DNA of 64,000 nt from Metallumcola ferriviriculae (GTDB lineage Bacteria; Bacillota; JADQBR01), in NCBI RefSeq assembly GCF_035573695.1, contig NZ_CP121694.1, forward strand, positions 3,542,001-3,606,000. The letters run 5' to 3'. Of the stretch, positions 35,823 to 45,600 are shown one piece after another; the first letter of the stretch is position 1; each line of letters starts with the position of its first letter. Position numbers and translations under genes: made by a program. The notes beneath the pieces are model-generated. The model was given only the letters and a program-made list of their open reading frames with translations. It was not told where the DNA came from and did not search any database.

Positions 35823-36825
35823 CTACAGCATCCTCCCCGCCTCTTGATATAATAATTTCCCCTGCTTCATCCAACTGCCGGATGCTTTTAACAACTCGCT
35901 GCTGAGCTTCCTCAACATCTCTTAAACGCACCGGTCCCATGAAGTCAAGGTCTTCCTTCAGCATTTCACCGGCACGTTTGGAAAGATTGCGGAAAATCCT
36001 GTCAGCGACTTCGTCACTGGAACCCTTCAATGCCAAGGTAAGATCCTTGACATCAATTTCCCGCAAAACTCGCCTGATGGATACATCATCCAAATTAATG
36101 ATGTCTTCAAAGACAAACATCCGCTTACGGATTTCATCTGCCAGTTCGTGATCCTGAGCTTCAAGATCCTCTAAAATCACCTTTTCGGTCCCTCTATCTA
36201 CACGGTTTAAAATTTCCACCAGTGTGGCTATGCCGCCGGCAACAGTGAAATCCTGCTGTACCAACGACGCTAATTTCTTTTCCAATACTCCTTCAATTTC
36301 CTTAATAACTTCCGGCGAGGTCCTTTCCATCACCGCAACCCGCCTGGCAATCTCCGTCTGGCTTTCTTCAGGCAATCCCCCAAGGACCACCGATGCTTGG
36401 TCCGGTTCTAAATGCGATAGAATAAGCGCAATAGTTTGGGGGTGCTCATTTCTGATAAAACTAACCAATTGCTTAGGATCGGTTTTACGGATCATGGAAA
36501 ATGGTCTTATTTTCGAATTAGCCATGAGTTTTTTTATGATATCACTGGCCTTTTGCGGGCCTAGCGCCTTTTCCAGCATTTCTCGGGCATACTTGATGCC
36601 CCCATTCATGATATATTCCTTTGCCTCATATAATTGAAAAAACTCCTCCAAAACCTTCTGCTGGGAATTAACGTCAACCCTGCCAATGTTGGTGATTTCA
36701 TAAGTAACTTCTTCAATCATAGGTTCAGGTAAGTTTTTTAAGATTTTCGAGGACAACTCCGGACCAAGGGTAATCATTAAAACTGCTGCCTTTTGTAATC
36801 CGGTATATTCTTTAGGCTGCCGCAC
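35815..36825 (-). CDS. fliG: FliG, motor switch rotor protein
   Basis: 336 residues: N-terminal TGLQKAAVLMITLGPELSSKILKNL, middle domain with ANSKIRPFSMIRKTDPKQLVSFIRNEHPQTIALILSHLEPDQASVVLGGLPEE (EHPQ motif), and C-terminal torque domain with charged helix LADEIRKRMFVFEDIINLDD. It couples stators to rotation. The start is GTG at 36825, ten bases after AGGAG; the GTG at 36834 is one base from the SD. Confidence 0.96.
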   Translation of the reverse strand: MRQPKEYTGLQKAAVLMITLGPELSSKILKNLPEPMIEEVTYEITNIGRVDVNSQQKVLEEFFQLYEAKEYIMNGGIKYAREMLEKALGPQKASDIIKKLMANSKIRPFSMIRKTDPKQLVSFIRNEHPQTIALILSHLEPDQASVVLGGLPEESQTEIARRVAVMERTSPEVIKEIEGVLEKKLASLVQQDFTVAGGIATLVEILNRVDRGTEKVILEDLEAQDHELADEIRKRMFVFEDIINLDDVSIRRVLREIDVKDLTLALKGSSDEVADRIFRNLSKRAGEMLKEDLDFMGPVRLRDVEEAQQRVVKSIRQLDEAGEIIISRGGEDAVVV

Positions 36826-36839
36826 ACTACCCACACTCC

Positions 36840-38390
36840 TTAATTATCTTCAAGCCATGCCTTGACTAAATCCACTGCTTCGTCTGGTTTCTCTTCAACA
36901 ATACGACGAAGTTTTTGCTTCTGGTCTTTACCCTCCGTCTGCTGCTGCTCAACCCGATCTGTGCTCAAATCCTGAATAGGCACTATTTCCTCTATTGTTG
37001 CATCCAGTTCATCCCCTGCACGCCGCCGACGAAGTATAACTATGATAATAATAAATGCTAAAATCAACGCCAGTGCCGCCAAACCGATGGTAGTGTACTG
37101 CTTGATCTGGTTCTGCTGCGCTTCTTTTGCGGCTTGCTCTGCCATTTCCTGTTGGGCTGCTTCCGCTAGGCTGTTATCGAAGGCCATACTGGTCACGGTA
37201 ATCTGGTCACCCCTATCCGGATAGTAACCGATGGCAGTGGTTACCAGCTCTTTTATTTGCGCCTCCTGCTGTGCAGTCAAAGGCCCGTCCACCGTCACTG
37301 CCGTGGACAATCTCTGCAACGCCCCAGGTGCATTTACTACTGTTTCCTGCTCTTGGTCAATCTCATATTGACGGGTAACATCCGATTTAATAGACTCGGT
37401 CGTATTGCTTTGATTATTTTCAATAGCTGGATAGGTACTGACATTAGAGTCACTTCCAGGTACACCACCGGCAGAAGTGTTGGTAGATGTCGTCTCTTCG
37501 TCTACTAGATGCTCATTTCTCACGGTACCATCGTCGCCATAGCTGATTCTGGTAACCTGGCGCTGATCAAAATCCAAATCCGCGCTGATCATGGCCACCG
37601 CTTTCCCTGGACCGAAAATACGCTCCAGCATCTTTTCAACGCGGTCTTCCAGGTCATCTTCAAATTGCCGCTTCAGTTCTTGCTGTTCCATTCGACCGGG
37701 AACACTTGACTGATCATCGCCCAGGGCAATCTCGTCTGACAAAATTCGGCCAGTCATATCGATAACATGGACATCTTCCGGTTTAAGATTTTCAACACTA
37801 TAGGCTACCAGCATGACGATTCCCTTAATCTGCCCTGGTGTCATCTTAGCCAATGGCTGCAATTTAATGACTACTGAAGCAGAAGCATTCTCCTGGTCTT
37901 CTACAAAAACACTCTGTTCCGGGAGCACCAAATGCACCCTTGCCTGCTCCACTTCCTCCATAGCTGTGATGGTGCGGCGCAATTCTTCCTGAAGTGCTCT
38001 CTGGAAATTCAGTTGACGTTCAAAATCCGTCATACCCAATTTATTTTGGTCAAATAATTCAAAGCCGACTCCTTCGGTAGGCAATATTCCTTCACTGGCC
38101 ATTTGTAAACGGAGTTCATATACTCGGGGCTCAGGAACAAGAATAGTGCCGCCTTGGTCGGCCAATTGATAGTTAACTCCTGCTTCCTTTAACTTTTCTA
38201 CTACTGCCGAAGCATCTTGGGGGTTAAGCTGGGTAAATAAAGGTGTGTATTGGGTTTGCCCCACACCACGGAAAAGAAATATAAGAGCCAAAACAACGGC
38301 CACCCCAATGACTGCTGCTGCCGATTTCTTCGCTGCTGTTAAAGATGACCATTTTTCTAATGCTTGCGAACTTGCACCATTTAAGTTCAT
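36840..38390 (-). CDS. fliF: FliF, MS-ring protein
   Basis: 516 residues with membrane segments at about 23-42 and 428-450. The ring-building motifs (FTQLNPQDASAVVEKLKEAGVNYQL, FELFDQNKLGMTDFERQLNFQRALQEELRRTI, EQARVHLVLPEQSVFVEDQE) and the C-terminal FliG-binding tail (LRRIVEEKPDEAVDLVKAWLEDN) are all present. The ATG has a GGGGGAAT-type site. Confidence 0.97.
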   Translation of the reverse strand: MNLNGASSQALEKWSSLTAAKKSAAAVIGVAVVLALIFLFRGVGQTQYTPLFTQLNPQDASAVVEKLKEAGVNYQLADQGGTILVPEPRVYELRLQMASEGILPTEGVGFELFDQNKLGMTDFERQLNFQRALQEELRRTITAMEEVEQARVHLVLPEQSVFVEDQENASASVVIKLQPLAKMTPGQIKGIVMLVAYSVENLKPEDVHVIDMTGRILSDEIALGDDQSSVPGRMEQQELKRQFEDDLEDRVEKMLERIFGPGKAVAMISADLDFDQRQVTRISYGDDGTVRNEHLVDEETTSTNTSAGGVPGSDSNVSTYPAIENNQSNTTESIKSDVTRQYEIDQEQETVVNAPGALQRLSTAVTVDGPLTAQQEAQIKELVTTAIGYYPDRGDQITVTSMAFDNSLAEAAQQEMAEQAAKEAQQNQIKQYTTIGLAALALILAFIIIIVILRRRRAGDELDATIEEIVPIQDLSTDRVEQQQTEGKDQKQKLRRIVEEKPDEAVDLVKAWLEDN

Positions 38391-38412
38391 GTGCCAATTC
38401 CCCCCGAAAGAC

Positions 38413-38718
38413 CTATACCTGCATACGGGCTATTTCCTGGTATGCTTCAACGATTTTATTTCGAACTTGTACTGTTAGTTGTAATGCGAGGTTGGCCTGT
38501 TCAGTCGCTACGGTAACTTGGTGGATATCTTCCACCTTTCCGGCAACGAACTGCTCGGTTATTTTGTCAGCCCTTACTTGCATATCGTTAACCTCATAGA
38601 AAGCTTTCTTTAACTGGTCAGCAAAAGAAGGGCCCTCATTGGTCTCACCAATTTTGGAATTACCTGCCGCCTTAAAGGCGGTCTGTAAGGGATTTACTGT
38701 TTGCAAATCGACTTTCAT
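38413..38718 (-). CDS. fliE: FliE, MS-ring/rod junction protein
   Basis: 101 residues with the FliE C-terminal pattern DIHQVTVATEQANLALQLTVQVRNKIVEAYQEIARMQV. It is the first export substrate and joins rod to MS-ring. ATG 38718 follows GGGG by six bases; the in-frame TTG at 38721 is not needed. Confidence 0.95.
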   Translation of the reverse strand: MKVDLQTVNPLQTAFKAAGNSKIGETNEGPSFADQLKKAFYEVNDMQVRADKITEQFVAGKVEDIHQVTVATEQANLALQLTVQVRNKIVEAYQEIARMQV

Positions 38719-38730
38719 CAATTACCCCTC

Positions 38731-39147
38731 CTACCTGCCTATGGTTAACGCTTTAGTCGCTATAGTTTTAGCTGCGTTTAATACAGTTACATTAGCCTCA
38801 TAAGTTCTAGTGGCAGTAACCAGATCCACCATTTCTTTAACAACATTAATATTGGGCATAGCCACATAACCCTCATCATTAGCATCAGGATGCTCCGGAT
38901 CAAAAATCATTTTCGGCGGAGAGCCATCTTCCCTTATTGCAGACACCTTTACTCCTTGACCAACCGTCTCCCCCTCCATGTTCTGCTGCAGTACTTCCGC
39001 AAATATCGGCACCTTACGGCGATAAGGGCCGCCCTCAGCGGTACGAGTGGTATTAATATTGGCAATATTACTGGAAATAAGGTCCATCCGCAGTCGTTCG
39101 GCTGTCAGCGCGCTAACACTGGTCGCCATGGATTGAAATAACTTCAT
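38731..39147 (-). CDS. flgC: FlgC, proximal rod protein
   Basis: 138 residues with both terminal rod motifs: MATSVSALTAERLRMDLISSNIANINTTRTAEGGPYRRK and PNINVVKEMVDLVTATRTYEANVTVLNAAKTIATKAL. It polymerises on FlgB/FliE. It lies 4 bp after flgB. Confidence 0.97.
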   Translation of the reverse strand: MKLFQSMATSVSALTAERLRMDLISSNIANINTTRTAEGGPYRRKVPIFAEVLQQNMEGETVGQGVKVSAIREDGSPPKMIFDPEHPDANDEGYVAMPNINVVKEMVDLVTATRTYEANVTVLNAAKTIATKALTIGR

Positions 39148-39151
39148 AATT

Positions 39152-39529
39152 CTATCCCCTTCCCTCAGTAATCACATAACGCAGCATGGCAAATTTCTTA
39201 TTAAGCTGCCGCGCCGCCGTGCTGTAGTTAATGGAGTTCATGGCCAAATTGGCCATCTCTTTATCCATGTCTACATTATTTCCGTCCTGGCGCATGGAGC
39301 TGCTTTCGTCCTGAATTATCTCCGGTTTGACCCCTACCTGCTTGTTTGCAAAACCTTCAGTTCGAGCTAGTGCTTCCTGCAGTTGGTCTTCAAAGGTAAC
39401 AAAGGAGCGTTTGAATCCGGGCGTGTTGATATTAGCAATGTTATTACTGATAACACGCTGCCTGATAGCACCCACATTCAAAGCCTTGGTCAACAGTTGA
39501 GAAGTCACATCATTTAGTAGACCGTTCAT
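39152..39529 (-). CDS. flgB: FlgB, proximal rod protein; first gene of the early operon
   Basis: 125 residues with AIRQRVISNNIANINTPGFKRSFVTFEDQL and the C-terminal NNVDMDKEMANLAMNSINYSTAARQLNKKFAMLRYVI. The ATG has a GGGGGAG site. It opens a run of some 28 flagellar genes reaching 14710. Confidence 0.97.
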   Translation of the reverse strand: MNGLLNDVTSQLLTKALNVGAIRQRVISNNIANINTPGFKRSFVTFEDQLQEALARTEGFANKQVGVKPEIIQDESSSMRQDGNNVDMDKEMANLAMNSINYSTAARQLNKKFAMLRYVITEGRG

Positions 39530-39735
39530 CTAACTCCCCCTATATAGATAGGTTTGTGACTGTAATTACAAGCCTTTTCCTCAATATGGCATTTTTTCTT
39601 GTTAAGGAAGATATTTCAACAAAAAGCCTTTAATTCCTTCAAATTACAACCTTTTTTTAATATGTCCTTGGATGTTTTTTCTAAGTAATGTATTTACAGA
39701 GTTGAGAATACACCTATATTGTTGAAAAATTAGCT
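39530..39735 (-). promoter_or_regulatory. Upstream region of the early flagellar operon
   Basis: About 205 AT-rich bases between the glycosylation-island terminator and flgB, with no ORF. The early operon must be transcribed from here or by read-through. I see several TTGTAA and TTGAGG hexamers (minus strand) but no clean -35/-10 pair at 17 bp, and no sigma-28 or sigma-54 consensus. Together with the terminator and leader, the gene-free stretch is 326 bases (39530-39855). Confidence 0.4.
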
Positions 39736-39765
39736 AAAAAAACAATAACCCCGGCACGGTTATTG
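39736..39765 (-). terminator. Strong terminator after the glycosylation island
   Basis: On the minus strand CAATAACC (39765-39758) pairs with GGTTATTG (39750-39743) around a 7-base loop, followed directly by seven T residues. It lies 90 bases after the TPR-methyltransferase stop and insulates the island from the flgB operon. Confidence 0.92.
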
Positions 39766-39855
39766 TGGAATATAACTAATATTGTTTTTTGTTGGTTAAG
39801 CAAGATTGTAAACCTGGGTATAAGAAATATCGTATTGTGTACACCCCTGAAGTCG

Positions 39856-40944
39856 TTATTTTTGCACTAATATCAGATCTTCTTTTTCATTAAATCCATA
39901 ATGAAAAGCATCTTCTTTTGTAAATAAGCTACTATTTTGGATAATAGCCACTTCAAAACCCGCGGCCTTAAGTCTTTCAAAAAAATCTAAGCCATATATT
40001 CTCACGTGGTCTGCTTGTCCGAATTTTTCCAATCTATTTTGCTCAGCAACAATTGTTTCATCTTCATACGAAACTTTGATCTTGGCTGAGTATGGCGTTT
40101 GTAGCACCGCCTTCCCTCCAGGTTTTAGCACCCGGTAAAGCTCCTTTATTGCCTTTTGGTCGTCTACAATATGTTCCAAAACATGATTACAAATAATAAA
40201 ATCAAAGTGATTATTTTCATAGTTAATGTTAGTAATATTAATTCTTTTGACATCATTACTAGTTGGGTACAAATCACCACGGACATACTCAACTGTACCT
40301 AAAAGGTCGATTATTTTTTTAATATGCTTTTCTGGTGCCATATGCAGAACGCGCCTACCAATTATGTTCTCTTGCCAAAAATCAAGCGTATCAAAGAAAA
40401 GCACCATATGCCTTTCCCTATCGTGAGCCCGACAACGAGGGCAAGAAAAATTTTCTATATCGCTGCCTATTATTTGATATTCACTCACCGCTGGAGATAT
40501 GTAGCCTCCCCAAGGCAAAAACCTATTTACTTCAGAGGAACAAATATTACATCTATGGTTTGCTCTTTTTACACTAGGGTCACTTGAATCTATTTTGCTA
40601 ATTAAATCCCTCACCTCAGTAATTAAGTTTTCATCATTTGACAGTGTTTGGATTTTCTCGCAAAGGTATCCGGCATATATGATGTCACCACGTAAAAATT
40701 GCAGAAATGCTAAATTGAACAATAAATCTAGGTTTATAGCATTAATTCGAAGGCCTTGCTCCAATATCACTTGGGCTGATGGATATTGGCCGCCGTGAAT
40801 ATGTATTACCGCCATGGTACTGCAGTATGCCTCATCCATACCATACTGAGTGTAATAATGCGATAGTAATTCTTTGGCACGGCGCAAATTTCCCTTGTTA
40901 ATATTACATTCAATTGCTATTAAAATGTTTTGCTTTATTGCCAT
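39856..40944 (-). CDS. TPR-zinc-class I methyltransferase
   Basis: 362 residues. N-terminal TPR-like helices (about 18-118) are followed by a zinc-binding pair CNIC (132-135) and CPRC (168-171), then a class I SAM-dependent methyltransferase fold (about 195-350) with RRVLHMAPEKHI instead of the usual glycine-rich motif I, and FDFIICNHVLEHI and LYRVLKPGGKAVL. It probably methylates a sugar or the glycan on flagellin (inference from position). The TPR part resembles that of the giant glycosyltransferase two genes upstream. It is the last gene of the island. Confidence 0.8.
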   Translation of the reverse strand: MAIKQNILIAIECNINKGNLRRAKELLSHYYTQYGMDEAYCSTMAVIHIHGGQYPSAQVILEQGLRINAINLDLLFNLAFLQFLRGDIIYAGYLCEKIQTLSNDENLITEVRDLISKIDSSDPSVKRANHRCNICSSEVNRFLPWGGYISPAVSEYQIIGSDIENFSCPRCRAHDRERHMVLFFDTLDFWQENIIGRRVLHMAPEKHIKKIIDLLGTVEYVRGDLYPTSNDVKRINITNINYENNHFDFIICNHVLEHIVDDQKAIKELYRVLKPGGKAVLQTPYSAKIKVSYEDETIVAEQNRLEKFGQADHVRIYGLDFFERLKAAGFEVAIIQNSSLFTKEDAFHYGFNEKEDLILVQK

Positions 40945-40969
40945 CTTTAAAATTCAGTCCCTTTCTCCT

Positions 40970-41509
40970 CTACTTTTTCCCCTGCAATCTTGACAAATAA
41001 TCCTTTTCTAATCTTTTAAATTGTTTTTCATCTTTATGGCGGATCTTTTTTATTGGATTTCCAACGTACAGGCAATATGGCTCAGTCAAACCCTTTACCA
41101 GACTGTTAGCACCAATGCTAACACCTTCTTCTATAATACTTCCTGGCAAAATTACCGAATTAGCACCAACAAGGGAATACTTCTTTATAACAACGGGTGC
41201 GGAAAACACATTCTTATATTTATCTGGTACTGTGGGGTTAGACAGGTAGGCTCCAGAATAATCATCAGTACTTGTGAAGATGCGGCATCCAGATGAAATC
41301 GCACTGAAATCCTCAGCGATAAATTCTTCGTTCCCCGTGATACTAGTGAAGCTGGCAATATGAACATTGTTGCCAATAACTATTCTTTTTTTGGCAACTA
41401 TCAAAACAAAGTCATCGATAATCACGTTGCTTCCCAGTTCTATATTCTCAGGATAAACAATTTTTGCTCTGTCAAAAATATTTATGTTTTTACCTTGACA
41501 TTTAAACAT
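40970..41509 (-). CDS. Left-handed beta-helix acyltransferase (WbbJ/FdtC-like)
   Basis: 179 residues of hexapeptide repeats (IELGSNVIIDDFVLIVAKKRIVIGNNVHIASFTSITG, YSLVGANSVILPGSIIEEGVSIGANSLV). No membrane segment. It likely O- or N-acetylates a sugar; the neighbouring aminotransferase makes an FdtB-FdtC-like pairing (acylated amino sugar) plausible. ATG 41509 is six bases after GAGGTG; the in-frame GTG at 41518 overlaps that site. Confidence 0.85.
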   Translation of the reverse strand: MFKCQGKNINIFDRAKIVYPENIELGSNVIIDDFVLIVAKKRIVIGNNVHIASFTSITGNEEFIAEDFSAISSGCRIFTSTDDYSGAYLSNPTVPDKYKNVFSAPVVIKKYSLVGANSVILPGSIIEEGVSIGANSLVKGLTEPYCLYVGNPIKKIRHKDEKQFKRLEKDYLSRLQGKK

Positions 41510-41579
41510 TCCCCACACCTCATTTTATTGCATTTGCATACATATCGTAAAAGTGGTAGCTTTTCAAGACCTTCTGTCA

Positions 41580-42674
41580 CTAGAAAGCATCCGTGGATAG
41601 ATTCCCTACTAAAATGCTGATAATCTTATCTTGCTCTGGCCGTGTTAATGTGGCAAATAAAGGCAGGCATAATATCCGCCGCGATATGTCATCGGCAATA
41701 GGTACATTACCTGAACCTTTAATATATGGCAATTTTTCTAATGACGGATAGAAATACCTTCGAGGATAAATATTATCCTGTTCAAACAGCATTTTAATTT
41801 TTAATAACTCTCGCTCGCTGCTAAAAATTATCGGGAAGTAATTGTAGTTAGAGGTAAATAATTTATTTGGTTGAGGAATCTGTAAAGAATGTATTTCTGA
41901 AAGTGCTTCTAAATAATATTTATAGACACTTTTACGTTTTTTCGTGATTTCATCAATATCGTCCAAGACGCAGAGGCCCATGGCAGCTTGAAATTCATTC
42001 ATCTTTGCATTTATGCCAAGTTCGGTGATCATGTCCGGCCCATCAATACCAAAGTTTATCATTAGTTTAGCTTTTTCATATAACTTGTTATCATTAAAAA
42101 TCAATGCGCCCCCCTCTATGGAGTGAAAGGCTTTGGTTGCATGAAAGCTAAGCACAGATATGTCTCCAAAGTCAAAGATACTCTTATCCTTAAATTTAAC
42201 CCCAAAAGCATGTGCAGCATCATAAATAACTTTTAAACCATACTTGCTTGCTATATTGTGTATCTTTTTAACATGGCACCCGTTGCCGAAAACATGAACG
42301 GGCAAAATACAAGAGGTTTCTTCAGTAATTGCATCCTCTAATTTGGTCCAGTCCAAATTCAGCGTTTGTGGATGTATATCCACAAATATAGGGTTTAGAC
42401 CTTCCCATACCAAACTGCTCGTGGTAGCCACAAAGGAAAATGGGGTGGTTATAACGTCTCCCGTAATACCTAGCAATTTATATGCAACCTGAAGTGCTAA
42501 TGTTCCGTTGCTAACCAACACTAAATTCTCTACCTGTAAATAGTCTTTTAACCTTTGTTCCAGTTCCTGCATGACCTGCCCATTATTAGTAACCCAGCCG
42601 GACGCAAATATTCTGTCAACATAGTGTTTATATTTTTCAACATTAGGTAAATATGTTTTGGTTACATTTATCAT
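41580..42674 (-). CDS. DegT/DnrJ/EryC1/StrS-family sugar aminotransferase
   Basis: 364 residues of PLP-dependent sugar aminotransferase. The catalytic lysine is K181 (SFHATKAFHSIEGGA), with the D152 cofactor contact (YDAAHAFGVK) and the N-terminal RIFASGWVTNNG. It aminates a nucleotide-linked keto sugar; the nearest type seems FdtB-like, but the exact sugar cannot be told. No dehydratase or ketoisomerase for the pathway lies in the window. ATG 42674 follows AGGTGGG, two bases after the stop of the giant glycosyltransferase. Confidence 0.88.
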   Translation of the reverse strand: MINVTKTYLPNVEKYKHYVDRIFASGWVTNNGQVMQELEQRLKDYLQVENLVLVSNGTLALQVAYKLLGITGDVITTPFSFVATTSSLVWEGLNPIFVDIHPQTLNLDWTKLEDAITEETSCILPVHVFGNGCHVKKIHNIASKYGLKVIYDAAHAFGVKFKDKSIFDFGDISVLSFHATKAFHSIEGGALIFNDNKLYEKAKLMINFGIDGPDMITELGINAKMNEFQAAMGLCVLDDIDEITKKRKSVYKYYLEALSEIHSLQIPQPNKLFTSNYNYFPIIFSSERELLKIKMLFEQDNIYPRRYFYPSLEKLPYIKGSGNVPIADDISRRILCLPLFATLTRPEQDKIISILVGNLSTDAF

Positions 42675-42676
42675 AG

Positions 42677-45600
42677 TCAACCCACCTGATTTTCTTCAAA
42701 CAATGTTAAACCTAATGCTTCGTTAAATATATTATATAATTCTGCTTTGGTTTCCTGGCTAAGAGTATGATCTACTTCCTTTAATACGCTAGCATGGCTA
42801 ACAAACCAGTGTTTAATTGTTTGAAGGTACTCTGTTCTGTCTAACAGCCCGACTTTAAACGAGTCCTGGACCAGTCTATACCATTCGATAATTCCCATAA
42901 CATGGAGAGATGTATTCTTCTGGTTTTGGTCTTCATGTTGGCGAAAGTAACTTAATCCTTCCGATATATATACTGCATCTCCTTTATTCAATAACGTTAG
43001 CCATGAAGCTACGTCTATCAGGTTACAATACTCCTTGCCCGTATAAAGTCCAAAGTCTTCCCCCAAGTATTCTTTTTTTATTAACACCGTCGTCGGTTCG
43101 CCGATAACATTTATCAAATTTTTGATGATAAACCTTCCAAGATCTTTTCCTTTCACTACTGTTGTTTCATTAAATAATTTTTTTGTTGCAGGTAAAGGAG
43201 AAAGTATTTCCCCTTTCTCGTCGATAAGGTGTCGGTAGGAAGTTACTAAAGTAACATTATTATTAGCTTGATAGTGACTAATCATCTTTTCTATCTTTTG
43301 GGGGTGAAACATGTCATCATGCATCAAGAAATTGATATACTCACCACAACTTTTCTCCAAACATCTTTTTACATTTGTCAGCCCAAAATCCTTAACGGGT
43401 GGCAAATTCCTAAAGTATTTGATATTGTCATACTTCTTTAAATAAGAACTAACCCTTTTTTCAACCTTATTATTGGTGCTATCGTCGCCGATGATAATTT
43501 CAATATTGGGATAAGTTTGATTTAATGAACTATTTAAAGCAGCTTCCAAATAGTCAGGTTTGTTATAAGCTGGGATTAATATACTAACTAAAGGGGCCGC
43601 CGCAGTTATTTCAATATCTCTAGATTCCATATATGTCTTCTGCTTCAAGTTGAGCAACTTTTGCTGGAAATTTTGGAGTTCGCTTACATCTGTTTGATTA
43701 TAATTTTTTTCCTTTAAGTCATTCAACACATAGGTTATATAATTCTGACAGTTTAAAATTGTTTCATTAAAATCTTTCTCTTTTACTAAGAAACCTTTCT
43801 CCCGTGCGGTTAAGACTTCGTGTGCATAGTCCATAGCCCCCAATAACTTCATCTTAAGGGAACTCAATTGTTGTTCATCATGAATTCTAAAATAACTTAA
43901 CGTTTCAGCAATGTAAACCGCCTTGCCTTGGCTTAATAAGTTTAACCAAGTTGCAATATCAACATTACACCCATACTTTCGCCCGTTGAAACAGCCAAAG
44001 GGTTCAATTAAATCTTTTTTTCGAAATAGAACTGTCGTAGGTTCTCCAATACAGTTGAAATTTTGCCTTAACATTAAGTCTCCGAATTCTATACCTTTCA
44101 ACACCGTATCTTCCTTAAACAACTGTTGCGTTACACCTTTTTTAGGCAGCTTCATACCTTTTTTGTTAATCATCTGTCTGTGTGATGTTACTAATTTTAT
44201 CTCTTCATTCATGTCCTGAAGGTAATATCGCATCATCTTTTCTATTTTTTCAACTTCAAAAACATCATCATCCATTAGAAAGTTGATATATTCGCCTTCT
44301 GCTAATCCCAATAGCCTTAAATCATTATCAAACTGCCCCAGGTTTGTTTCGTTACGATAGTAGCGAATATTACTATGCCCGGTCAAGTACTTTTGAATCA
44401 TATTTCCCACATCGTCAGTAGTGCTGTCATCACAAATTACTATCTCAATTTTCTCATAGGTCTGTGCCAAGACACTGTTAAGCGCTATTTCCAAATAATC
44501 AGGCCGGTTGAAGGCAGGAATGAGAATGCTCACTAATGGTAATTTAGCCTGCATATGTCCAATTTTCAGACAAGCTAATAGACCCCTTTCGGTGTTAATT
44601 GTTTTTAATGAATAGTTCTGGAAAAGTTTCTTTAGTTGTCTGCCAAATTGTTTATTTTCCACGTCCAATTCCGATGGTATAGACGCAATAACGATTACCG
44701 CTTCTTCTAAGTATTCTGCAAGCGTTGCCAAAGTGTCCCTAAAATGCTTAAGGTTTCTTACCTGCGAGGTAATAATAATACAGTCGAAACGTTGGCCGTC
44801 AAAGCTTTTCAGGTTTGATCTAATAGTAGCAAACTTACAGACATCCGGTAGGGCAACATTTATATCCTCAACCCCAAAAAGCTCTGCTTGGGGAAACTCT
44901 CTGCCGATATCTAGCAAAGTCCCTCCACCGGTACAACCTACTTGAAGAATATTTTTGCAACCCCCAACGTTCTCTTTAATGACGTCGGTTATATCTTTCC
45001 TAATTTCAATAAAATGGTAGGGGTCTACCCCCCACTTTGCCTGAAATTTTTTACTATTAGTACGCAATAACTGGTTATAGGCTTCAGACCTCTTGCCAAA
45101 GGATGCACTACCAAAGTGATGAATAAAAGTATCCTTACATAGTAGCAATCGGTAGCCTGCTTGCCTTACCCGCAAAGAGTAATCATCGTCCTCAAAGTTC
45201 CCTGGTGTAAATTGTTCATCAAGTAATCCTACCTTATCCACTACTTCTTTCCTAATTAACATGCAAAAACCAACTAGCCTAAGACGTTCTTCCCATTTGT
45301 TAGCATCACTGACATTGTACTTATTTGCAAACCGAAACATTTCTTCAAGATTTGTGTACTGTGCAGGAACAACTTGATAGTTTGAGCAAGAATTAGTAAC
45401 AGCACCCACAGCCCCAATATCTTTACTGCTATCTAAGGCTGCCTTCAGATTATCCAACCAGTTAGGGGTAACAACAGTATCATTATTTAACAAGAGAATA
45501 CTGTCTCCTGCAGCAATCTGTATTCCTTGATTGCACCCTTTAGGAAAACCGTAGTTTTCTTTATTAAAAATACACCTAATGTCTCTTTGCTCTTTTAGCC

